From Aeromicrobium sp. (GTDB taxonomy: Bacteria; Actinomycetota; Actinomycetes; Propionibacteriales; Nocardioidaceae), in contig JAOPWZ010000116.1 of assembly GCA_025965435.1 (NCBI GenBank), positions 1-64,000 on the forward strand: a stretch of 64,000 bases of DNA, in the 5' to 3' direction. The translations under genes and the position numbers were made by a program. Below the pieces are notes generated by a model that did not search any database, was not told where the DNA came from, and worked only from the letters and a program-made list of their open reading frames with translations. Shown one piece after another: positions 48,018-64,000 of the stretch; within the stretch, counting starts at the first letter, position 1; the number at the start of each line of letters is the position of its first letter.

Positions 48018-49832
48018 CTACCAGGAGCCGCCACCGCCGCCGCCACCACCGCCGCCACCGCCGCCGCCACCGCCGCCACCACCGCCGGAGGACGACGACT
48101 GCGTGGCCGCGTAGGCGCTGATCGAGGAGGCCAGCGACGACTCGAAGCCGGAGAAGGCGTCGGCGCTGCCGAACGTGCCGCCCGGCGCGGCCGAGCCCGT
48201 CCCGCCGGCGAACCACACCGGGGTGGGGGCCGGCGAACCGGTCGTGACCTCGTACTTGCGGGCCCATCGATCGGCGCAGTCGAAGGCGACGGCGTACGGG
48301 ATGTAGGCCGTGTAGAGGTCCTGACGGCTGCTGAAGTCGAACCGGTCCTTGGCCGAGGTCGTCGACAGCATGCGCTCGAACCCGCCGGCCCGCGACCACA
48401 GCTCGCGGCCCAGCGGGGTGCGCCGCCTGCCGATCCCCGCCGTGAACAGTCCCGCTCCGCCGAACGCGATGCCCGCGAGCGGCAGGAGGTACATGGAGAC
48501 CGGCGGGTGCAGGAAGATCCCGATGCCCAGGAGGGCGACCGCGGCGGCGCCGACCACGATGCGGGCGATGGTCTCGGACGTCACCGAACGTTGCGCGCCG
48601 ATGCCGTCGGCCCACGTGCTGGTCTGGGCCTCGAGGGCATCACGCGTCGCCTCCAGCTGCTGGCCGGCCTCGACGGACTTCTTGCTGGCCGTGAACGTCG
48701 CCCCGGGCTGGGTGACTCCCAGGGACGTCCCGACGAACCGGGTGACGTCGTCGGTCGCGGCCCAGGCGGCCTCGTCACCGACGCCGGTGACGGTCCAGGT
48801 CGTGCCGTCGTCGTCGTGCGACAGCGTCGTGAGACCCTGCTCGGCCTGGTAGAGCAGCGTGGCCACGAGACTGCGCTCGGGTGCCTCCTCGCTCGTCAGG
48901 TAGGCCGTCTGGACCGGCCCGAGGCCCGGCGGCGGCTCGTACATGACCGGATAGCCCGGCTGCTCTTCACGCGACCGGCGCTCGAGCGCGTACGCGAGGC
49001 CACCGAGCACGAGGGTGAGCACGAGGATGGCGGTCAGGTTGCCCGCGGACTGCCCGATGGCCCGGTCGGCCTGGACGGGCCACGGCACCGTCACCCGGTC
49101 CGGTGTCTCCATCGGCAGGCCGATGCGGACCGTCACCGGGGTGCGCGGCGGCAGCGGTCCCGTAGAGACGATCACGTTGTCGGTGCCACCGCCCTCGATG
49201 CCGCACGTGCCCGAGCTGTCGAACCCCGAGGTGCACTGCACCAGGCCGGATACCGCCGGCAGGGTCATCCGGACCGTGGTCTTCTCGATCTCCATCTGCC
49301 AGCCCTCGGGCACGACGTTCCAGTGGAACACCGACTCGGCGGGCTCGTCGTCGGCCCAGCTCGACGAGGCGAACGAGCCGTTGCCGGCGGTGGCGGGAGA
49401 CAGCGCACCCTTGACGACATAGCTGATCGTGTACGTGTGGGCACCGGGCTCGACGGTCGCGTCGGGATCGCCGATCTTCGCGACGCGCAGCTTGCGGCCC
49501 ATCTGCCACTGCAGGTCGAACGGGACGCTCTTGCCGTCGAGCTCGACCTTGATCTGCTCGGGATTGAGCCGCACGTGCGGGTCGGTGGGGTCGGCCAGGT
49601 CCCAGAAGCGGAAGATGCCGTGCCGGCCGGCCGGGAACTCCGTCGTCAGGGTCTCCTTGGCCACGAGCGTGCCCTCGGCCGTGAGGATGTAGTCGACCTG
49701 GTAGTCCGTGATCCGGACCGGATCGGGTCCTGTCGCCTCGTCGTCCCCCCCGACGAGCGCCGACGCGGCGGGCAGGACCAGGAGGGCCGTCGCCACCAGG
49801 AGCACGACGACGCGCAGGACGATCCGATTCAT
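48018..49832 (-). CDS. DUF2207 membrane protein with polyglycine tail
   Basis: A 604-residue predicted membrane protein. It has a signal peptide (MNRIVLRVVVLLVATALLVLPA), an extracellular DUF2207 domain (about 35-240: YQVDYILTAEGTLVAKETLTTEFP in part, then ILRFWDL-like segment), a helix near 255-275, a cytoplasmic part and two further helices near 425-465. It ends in Ser4, about 20 glycines and SW, a tail typical of proteins paired with LemA. Function unknown. It is 49 bases upstream of lemA. Confidence 0.9.
   Translation of the reverse strand: MNRIVLRVVVLLVATALLVLPAASALVGGDDEATGPDPVRITDYQVDYILTAEGTLVAKETLTTEFPAGRHGIFRFWDLADPTDPHVRLNPEQIKVELDGKSVPFDLQWQMGRKLRVAKIGDPDATVEPGAHTYTISYVVKGALSPATAGNGSFASSSWADDEPAESVFHWNVVPEGWQMEIEKTTVRMTLPAVSGLVQCTSGFDSSGTCGIEGGGTDNVIVSTGPLPPRTPVTVRIGLPMETPDRVTVPWPVQADRAIGQSAGNLTAILVLTLVLGGLAYALERRSREEQPGYPVMYEPPPGLGPVQTAYLTSEEAPERSLVATLLYQAEQGLTTLSHDDDGTTWTVTGVGDEAAWAATDDVTRFVGTSLGVTQPGATFTASKKSVEAGQQLEATRDALEAQTSTWADGIGAQRSVTSETIARIVVGAAAVALLGIGIFLHPPVSMYLLPLAGIAFGGAGLFTAGIGRRRTPLGRELWSRAGGFERMLSTTSAKDRFDFSSRQDLYTAYIPYAVAFDCADRWARKYEVTTGSPAPTPVWFAGGTGSAAPGGTFGSADAFSGFESSLASSISAYAATQSSSSGGGGGGGGGGGGGGGGGGGGSW
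48027..48086 (-). repeat. Trinucleotide tract coding polyglycine
   Basis: Twenty consecutive GGC/GGT codons on the minus strand form a GC-rich microsatellite at the 3' end of the DUF2207 gene. Confidence 0.9.
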
Positions 49833-49838
49833 GGCTGC

Positions 49839-49844
49839 ATCCTA
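49839..49844 (-). promoter_or_regulatory. Candidate -10 box of a leaderless DUF2207-lemA transcript
   Basis: On the minus strand TAGGAT stands 6 bases before the ATG at 49832, and no Shine-Dalgarno sequence is present. Confidence 0.45.
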
Positions 49845-49899
49845 GGGCGACCGAGAGGTCACGGACCGCGAACGTCCCACGCGACGTCCGCCCGTCTTC

Positions 49900-54693
<4,794 letters not shown>

Positions 54694-54697
<4 letters not shown>

Positions 54698-55845
54698 GCG
54701 TGACCGCAGCACAGGGCTTCACCGCACAGGGGGTGGCGGCCGGCCTCAAGTCGACCGGTGCGCCGGACGTCGCCGTGGTCGTCAACCACGGCCCCTCGAA
54801 GGCCGCCGCCGCGGTCTTCACCAGCAACCGGTGCAAGGCCAATCCGGTGCTGTGGAGCCAGGAGGCCATCAAGACCGGTTCGGCCGTCGCCGTGGCCATC
54901 AACTCCGGCGGGGCGAACTGCTACACCGGGGCGGAGGGCTTTGCGATCACCCACCGGACCGCCGAGACCGTCGCCGAGCTGCTGGGCGTCGGCGCGATCG
55001 ACGTGCAGGTCTGCTCGACCGGGCTGATCGGGCTGCTCAACGACAGCGAGGCGCTGCTGTCCGGCGTGCGCGCCGCCGTCGAGGGCCAGAGCGTCGACGG
55101 TGGCCACACCGCCGCGACGGCCATCATGACGACCGACAGCGTCGCCAAGGAGGCCGTGGCCCGCGGCGACGGCTTCACGGTCGGCGGCATGGCAAAGGGG
55201 GCCGGCATGCTGGCTCCCGCTCTCGCGACGATGCTCGTCGTCGTCACGACCGACGCCGACGTCGACTCCGCGACGGTCGATGCCGCGCTGCGGTCCGCGA
55301 CGGCGCAGACCTTCGACCGCCTCGACTCCGACGGCTGCCAGTCGACCAACGACACCGTGCTGCTGATGGCGTCAGGCGCCTCGGGCACCCGCCCCGATGC
55401 CGACGCGTTCACGGCCGCCGTCACCGACGTGTGCCGCGACCTCGCGATGCAGCTGCTCGCCGACGCGGAGGGGGCCGACCACGAGATCGCGATCGAGGTC
55501 GTCAACGCGGCATCGGTCGACGACGCGCTCGAGGTCGGTCGCTCGGTCGCCCGCAGCAACCTGTTCAAGTGCGCGATCTTCGGCAAGGACCCCAACTGGG
55601 GACGCATCCTCGCCTCGGTGGGCACGACGCAGGCCGCCTTCGACCCCGCCGACCTCGACGTCGCCCTGAACGGCGTCTGGGTGTGCCGCAACAGCGGCCC
55701 GGGGGAGTCGCCCGACTCCATCGACCTCGACGCCCGCGCGGTGTCGGTGATCATCGACCTCAAGTCCGGCGACCAGTCGGGCACCATCTGGACGAACGAC
55801 CTGACCCAGGCCTACGTCCACGAGAACTCGGCGTACTCCTCATGA
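54694..55845 (+). CDS. argJ: Glutamate N-acetyltransferase / amino-acid acetyltransferase
   Basis: Recycles the acetyl group from N-acetylornithine to glutamate and in many bacteria also makes N-acetylglutamate. It has 383 residues and self-cleaves before the nucleophile Thr179 in [14 protein letters not shown]. The [10 protein letters not shown] motif near the C-terminal third is present. Start ATG 8 bases after GGAGG. Confidence 0.96.
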
Positions 55846-56809
55846 CTGATGACCAGCAGACCGACCATGAATGGCATCCCGACGAGTGGAAGAAGGCGAC
55901 CGACAAGGCCGCCACGCTCGCGAAGGCCCTGCCGTGGCTGAAGAAGTACCACGGCACGGTCATCGTGGTGAAGTACGGCGGCAACGCGATGACCGACGAG
56001 GCGCTCAAGCGCGCCTTCGCCGAGGACATCGTGTTCCTGCGGCTGGCCGGCTTCAAGCCCGTCGTGGTGCACGGGGGCGGCCCGCAGATCAGCGCGATGC
56101 TCGACAAGCTCGGCATCGAGTCGGAGTTCCGCGGCGGCCTGCGGGTGACGACGCCCGAGACGATGGACGTCGTCCGCATGGTGCTCACGGGTCAGGTGGG
56201 TCGCGAGCTCGTCGGCCTGCTCAACCAGCACGGCGACCTCGCCGTAGGCCTCTCCGGTGAGGACGGCGGTCTGTTCACGGCCGAGAAGACGATGCCGGTG
56301 ATCGACGGCGTCGAGACCGACATCGGCCTGGTGGGCGAGGTCGTGGGCGTGCGCCCCGAGGCAGTGCAGGACCTGATCGAGGCCGGACGCATCCCGGTCG
56401 TCTCGACCGTCGCGCCCGACGCGTCGGGGCAGGTGCACAACGTCAACGCCGACACCGCAGCGGCCGCACTGGCGGTGGCGCTCGGCGCCGAGAAGCTGCT
56501 GGTGCTGACCGACGTCGAGGGCCTCTACGCCGACTGGCCGAACAGCTCGGACGTCATCGGCGAGATCAGCCCCGAGTCGCTCGCCGAGCTCATCCCGACG
56601 CTGTCGAGCGGCATGATCCCGAAGATGACCGCCTGCCTCAAGGCGGTCGAGGAGGGCGTCAAGCGCGCGACCGTCATCGACGGCCGTGAGCCGCACGCCG
56701 TCCTGCTGGAGATCTTCACCGACGAAGGCGTCGGCACCCAGGTCGTGCCCGGAGCGCCGACCCGCGTCCGCACGGCGCTTTACGCGACGAGCGTCGACAA
56801 GGACAAGAG

Positions 56810-56813
<4 letters not shown>
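55842..56813 (+). CDS. argB: Acetylglutamate kinase
   Basis: Second step of arginine synthesis and usual point of arginine feedback. It has 323 residues: [14 protein letters not shown] (ATP site), [28 protein letters not shown] and [12 protein letters not shown]. The N-terminal helix (about 10-32, [19 protein letters not shown]) is of the kind that allows hexamer formation in arginine-sensitive enzymes. The ATG at 55842 has an ATGA overlap with argJ; the longer open frame upstream is a shadow of argJ. Confidence 0.96.
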
Positions 56814-60847
<4,034 letters not shown>

Positions 60848-60865
60848 CCGGTTCAGGCGGGTGGC

Positions 60866-60871
60866 TAGGCT
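60866..60871 (+). promoter_or_regulatory. Candidate -10 box of a leaderless cyclophilin transcript
   Basis: TAGGCT is 6 bases before the ATG at 60878 and no Shine-Dalgarno sequence is present. Confidence 0.45.
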
Positions 60872-60877
60872 CGCGGC

Positions 60878-61552
60878 ATGCGTTCTCGCCTTCTCGCCGT
60901 CGCGGCGTCCACGGTCCTGCTGTCCATCCTCACGGCGTGTGGGGGCTCCGACGACGAGCCCGCAACTGACGCTTCCGCGTCGGCCGACGCCACACCGTCC
61001 GCCAGCGCCCCGGCGCCGGCCGCCGACGGCACGTGCACGTACGCCGAGGCGACGGAGGCCGGCAAGAAGGCCGAGCTGCCCCCGAGCGAGCCGACGAGCC
61101 TCGATGCGGTGACCATCAAGACCAACCGCGGCACCATCAAGGCGACCCTGACGCCCGAGGCCGCCCCGTGCACCGTCAGCTCGTTCGCATCGCTGGCCAA
61201 GCAGGGCTACTTCGACGGCACCAAGTGCCACCGGCTGGTGCAGGGATTCGTGCTGCAGTGCGGTGACCCCTCGGCCACCGGAACGGGTGGCCCGGGCTAC
61301 AGCTTCGGCGACGAGCTGACCGGCTCCGAGACCTACCCGGCCGGCACGCTGGCGATGGCGAACGCCGGACCCGACACGAACGGCTCGCAGTTCTTCATCG
61401 TCCTCGCCGACGCCGACCTCCCGCCGGACTACACGGTCTTCGGCTCCGTCGACGCAGCCGGTCTGAAGGTCGCCCAGGAGATCGAGAAGGAAGGCAACGG
61501 ACCCGACGGCGTCGCGCCGGCCAAGGACGTCATCCTCGAGTCCGTCAGCTGA
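60878..61552 (+). CDS. Lipoprotein cyclophilin-type peptidyl-prolyl isomerase
   Basis: Extracellular prolyl isomerase anchored by lipid. Of 224 residues, 1-21 are a signal peptide with lipobox ILTAC (Cys21), followed by an Asp/Ala/Ser/Pro-rich linker to about 48. The cyclophilin domain begins near 70: TNRGTIKATL, FDGTKCHRLVQGFVLQCGDP, GTLAMANAGPDTNGSQFFIVLAD and YTVFGSV. Activity is expected from the conserved catalytic loop. The next gene starts 6 bases after the stop. Confidence 0.93.
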   Translation: MRSRLLAVAASTVLLSILTACGGSDDEPATDASASADATPSASAPAPAADGTCTYAEATEAGKKAELPPSEPTSLDAVTIKTNRGTIKATLTPEAAPCTVSSFASLAKQGYFDGTKCHRLVQGFVLQCGDPSATGTGGPGYSFGDELTGSETYPAGTLAMANAGPDTNGSQFFIVLADADLPPDYTVFGSVDAAGLKVAQEIEKEGNGPDGVAPAKDVILESVS

Positions 61553-61557
61553 CCTCG

Positions 61558-62139
61558 GTGGCGCCGGCGACCCCGGAGGACGTGGCGGAGCGGGCCCGCG
61601 GACTGCTCGGACGGGTGCTCCACGGCCACGGCGTGGCCGTGCGCATCACCGAGGTCGAGGCGTACGGGGGAGTCGACGATCCCGCCTCGCACGCCTTCAC
61701 CCGGACGCCGCGCAGCGACATCATGTACGGGCCGCCGTGGCGCCTGTACGTGTATCGCTCGTACGGGATGCACTTCTGCGCCAACATCGTCACGGGCCCC
61801 ACGGACCGGGCCGCGGCGGTGCTGGTGCGCGCCGGCGAGGTCGTCGAGGGCGTCGAGACGGCCCGTGCGCGCCGCCTCGGTGTGAAGGACCCCGCCCTGG
61901 CGCGGGGGCCGGGCAACCTCGCCCGGACGCTGGGCATCACCCTCGACGACCTCGGCACCGACCTGCACGCGGACGAAGGTGTCCGGCTGGGCCCGCCGCC
62001 GGACGGTGCTCCGCCGATCACGGCCGGTCCACGCGTCGGCGTCTCGAAGGCGGCGGACGTGCCGTGGCGCTTCTGGGTCACGGGTGACCCGACGGTGTCG
62101 GCGTACCGTCGCAGCCCGCGCGCTCCCGCCCAGGGGTAG
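61558..62139 (+). CDS. mpg: DNA-3-methyladenine glycosylase (AAG/MPG type)
   Basis: Removes alkylated purines from DNA. It has 193 residues: ARGLLGRVLHG at the start, catalytic Glu in RITEVEAYGGVDDPASHAF, then YGPPWRLYVYRSYGMHFCANIV and GPGNLARTLGI. GTG at 61558 is the start giving the family N-terminus. It ends 27 bases from the convergent response-regulator gene. Confidence 0.92.
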   Translation: MAPATPEDVAERARGLLGRVLHGHGVAVRITEVEAYGGVDDPASHAFTRTPRSDIMYGPPWRLYVYRSYGMHFCANIVTGPTDRAAAVLVRAGEVVEGVETARARRLGVKDPALARGPGNLARTLGITLDDLGTDLHADEGVRLGPPPDGAPPITAGPRVGVSKAADVPWRFWVTGDPTVSAYRRSPRAPAQG

Positions 62140-62166
62140 CCCCGCGGTCGACCTCACGCAGTCCCG

Positions 62167-62826
62167 TCAGCGCCAGCGGTACCGGCGCTCGGGCCGGCCG
62201 GCGTTGCCGTAGTTGAGCCGGACAGCGGCGAGGCCTTGGTCGACGAAGTACTCGAGGTAACGCCGGGCGCTGACGCGCGACAGGCCGACCCGGTCGCCGC
62301 AGTCGGCCGCCGACAGCTCCGGGTTCTGGGCGAGCGCATCGGCGACGAGCTGGGCCGACTCCGGGCTGAGCCCCTTCGGAAGGTCGGCCGAGCTCGACGG
62401 CGGCCCGCCGAACGCGCGGTCGATGGTCGCCTGGTCGGGAGCTCCCGCCGCGAGGGTCGTGAGGGCCTCGCGGACGCGCTGCATCCGTGCTGCGAAGTCG
62501 ACGTACTCGAACGGCTTGACGAGATACTGCATCGCTCCGCCGTGCAGCGCCGTCCGCACGGCCTCGGCATCACGTTCGGCCGTCACCATCACGACGCCGA
62601 CGGCGCTGCCGTCCGCCCGCAGCTGCTGCAGGACCTCCAGCCCGCTCATGTCGGGCAGGTGGACGTCCAGCAGCACGAGATCCGGTGAGAGATCGGCGCA
62701 CATCCTCAGCGCCTCCGCGCCGCTGCGGGCCGTGCCGGCGACGGAGAAACCCGGCGTGCGATCGACGAACCTGGCGTGGATGCCGGCGACCATGAAGTCG
62801 TCGTCGACGACGAGCACCGAGATCAT
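62167..62826 (-). CDS. CitB/DcuR-family response regulator
   Basis: DNA-binding regulator of a two-component pair. Of 219 residues, the receiver has the acid pocket VVDDD (8-10), phospho-Asp54 in LLDVHLPDMSG, Thr82 and Lys104 in LVKPF. The C-terminal region (about 155-215) holds a winged/HTH segment, SAADCGDRVGLSRVSARRYLEYF, partly quoted, as in DcuR/CitB proteins. It overlaps the kinase stop by 4 bases. Targets are not visible; such pairs usually sense di- or tricarboxylates. Confidence 0.93.
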   Translation of the reverse strand: MISVLVVDDDFMVAGIHARFVDRTPGFSVAGTARSGAEALRMCADLSPDLVLLDVHLPDMSGLEVLQQLRADGSAVGVVMVTAERDAEAVRTALHGGAMQYLVKPFEYVDFAARMQRVREALTTLAAGAPDQATIDRAFGGPPSSSADLPKGLSPESAQLVADALAQNPELSAADCGDRVGLSRVSARRYLEYFVDQGLAAVRLNYGNAGRPERRYRWR

Positions 62827-64000
62827 GCGGCCTCCTTGGGCAGACGGACGTGGAACACCGCGCCCGCGTCGTGGGTGACGGTCACGGTGCCACCGCGCTG
62901 GGTGCAGATGAGACGGACGAGCGGCAGCCCGATGCCTCGTCCGCCGAGGACGTCGAGCTTGGTCGAGAAGCCGCGCGTGAAGATCGCGTCGGCGAGCTCC
63001 GACGGTACCCCGGGCCCGTTGTCGCGCACGACGAGGTCGATCTGCGACCCCGTCTCGGTCAGGTCGACCGTGACGGCGGGGGAGGCGCCCGCCTTGCAGG
63101 CGTCGACGGCGTTGTCCACGAGGTTGCCGATGATCGTGGTCAGGTCGGCGGAGGTCGCCGGTCCCAGAGCGCCGAGCCGCGAGCTCGGCGTCAGGGTGAG
63201 GGTGACTCCGGCCTCGGCGGCGACGCTCGACTTCGCGATCAGCAGTGCAGCGACCGCAGGGTCGGACACCCGTTGGGTCACCGCATCGCTGATCTCGGCG
63301 CGTCGGCGGGTCAGGACGCCGACCAGGGACGTCACCTCGTCGTACTCGCCGAGCTGCACGAGCCCGGAGATGGTGTGCAGCTGGTTGGCGAACTCATGGG
63401 TCTGGGCGCGCAGCGTGTCGGTGATCGACAGGTTCGAGCTGAGCTGGCTCTGCATCGACACCAGATCGGTGCGGTCGCGCATCGTGGTCACGGCACCGAT
63501 GCCCTGACCACGGCTGGAGGCCGATCGCTGGTTGAACACCACGACGCGCTCGCCGACCAGGAGCGCGGTGTCCTGGCTGTGGGTACCGGCGGTGAGCACC
63601 TGGACGACCTGGTCGTCCAGACCCAGCGCGTCCAGCGTCCGCCCCACGACGTCCTCGTCGAGCCCCAGCAGGGCCCGGGCGCCGTCGTTGACCATCGTGA
63701 CCCGGTTGTCGGTGCCGACGGCGATGACGCCCTCGCGAATGCTGTGCAGCAGTGCCTCGCGGTGGTCCGCGAGCGTCGCGAACTCGTGTGGTGCGAGGCC
63801 GCGCGTCCGTCGCTTCACCAGCCGCGCCAGCAGCCAGGAGCCGGCGATGCCGAGCCCGGCGCCCACCCCGAGGTACAGGATGAGCTCGTCCGCGGCGTTG
63901 GTGAGCCGGGTCCACGTCGAGGGGTAGCGCTCCTCCGCGATCGCGAGCCCCACCAGGTCCCCGGTGTCGTCGAGGATCGGGGCGTGGCCCGCGACGAAAC
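62823..64000 (-). CDS. CitA/DcuS-like sensor histidine kinase, 5' end cut by window
   Basis: Partner of the response regulator. The frame is open to the window end, so the sensor's N-terminal helix and most of its extracellular Cache/PAS domain are missing; the visible end VAGHAPILDDTGDLVGLAIAEE fits the last strands of a CitA-type sensor. Then come one membrane helix (LILYLGVGAGLGIAGSWLLA), a cytoplasmic PAS domain (LLHSIREGVIAVGTDNRVTM), the phospho-acceptor His in QTHEFANQLHTISGLVQ, and HATPase_c with IIGNLVDNAVDAC, DNGPGVP and GGRGIGLPLV. A GTG at 63953 is an internal codon, not the likely start. Confidence 0.92.
   Translation of the reverse strand, partial: FVAGHAPILDDTGDLVGLAIAEERYPSTWTRLTNAADELILYLGVGAGLGIAGSWLLARLVKRRTRGLAPHEFATLADHREALLHSIREGVIAVGTDNRVTMVNDGARALLGLDEDVVGRTLDALGLDDQVVQVLTAGTHSQDTALLVGERVVVFNQRSASSRGQGIGAVTTMRDRTDLVSMQSQLSSNLSITDTLRAQTHEFANQLHTISGLVQLGEYDEVTSLVGVLTRRRAEISDAVTQRVSDPAVAALLIAKSSVAAEAGVTLTLTPSSRLGALGPATSADLTTIIGNLVDNAVDACKAGASPAVTVDLTETGSQIDLVVRDNGPGVPSELADAIFTRGFSTKLDVLGGRGIGLPLVRLICTQRGGTVTVTHDAGAVFHVRLPKEAA

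Overview
The window is GC-rich, ordinary actinobacterial chromosome, most likely from a member of the Nocardioidaceae (Aeromicrobium/Nocardioides-like). The assignment rests on gene order and family content rather than on any search: alaS-ruvX-mltG-aroE, the aro block, pyr operon, mihF-gmk-rpoZ-coaBC-metK-priA, FMN-riboswitch rib operon and argCJBDFRH follow the usual actinobacterial arrangement, and actinobacterial markers (mIHF, a helicase-defective PriA, DUF6167 next to alaS) are present. No tRNA, rRNA, CRISPR, transposase, integrase or phage gene was seen.

Layout. 1-8 kb: 3' part of aspS, rarA, a secreted CHAP/LGFP-type protein, two small membrane proteins and alaS. 7.6-15.6 kb: ruvX, mltG, then a shikimate block (aroE, a prepilin peptidase, aroC, aroK, aroB), an M24 peptidase, efp and nusB, nearly all overlapping by 1-4 bases. 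15.8-24 kb: pyrR-pyrB-pyrC-carA-carB-pyrF behind a PyrR-binding leader; pyrD and pyrE are not here. 24-33 kb: a small lipoprotein, mihF, gmk, rpoZ, coaBC, metK, priA, fmt, rsmB, rpe. 33.2-38.9 kb: FMN riboswitch, ribD, ribE, ribBA, ribH, then hisE, hisG, a PH-like membrane protein and an SseB-like protein. 38.9-40 kb: a minus-strand ACT/GNAT protein. 40-47.3 kb: infC-rpmI-rplT behind a leader with an intrinsic terminator, an rRNA methyltransferase, a soluble PAS histidine kinase, pheS and pheT. 47.4-52 kb: minus-strand lemA, a DUF2207 protein with a polyglycine tail, and an OafA-type acyltransferase. 52-60.8 kb: argG followed by argC-J-B-D-F-R-H. 60.9-64 kb: a lipoprotein cyclophilin, a 3-methyladenine DNA glycosylase, and a convergent CitA/DcuS-like sensor kinase (cut by the window end) with its response regulator.

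Functionally the window combines amino-acid (aromatic, arginine, histidine), pyrimidine, riboflavin, CoA and SAM synthesis with translation factors. Control elements readable in the sequence are a PyrR-type binding element over the pyrR ribosome-binding site, an FMN riboswitch before ribD, a terminator/attenuator before infC together with an AUC start codon, and a possible ArgR operator before argG. Nothing resembles a new defence or mobile system. The most notable points are the infC leader, an E. coli-type argG standing outside the arg cluster where argR and argH now adjoin, short dispersed repeats translated in frame at the ends of carA and argH, two long intergenic palindromes, and a recurrent -10 box placed 6-8 bases before start codons lacking a ribosome-binding site, which suggests many leaderless mRNAs.
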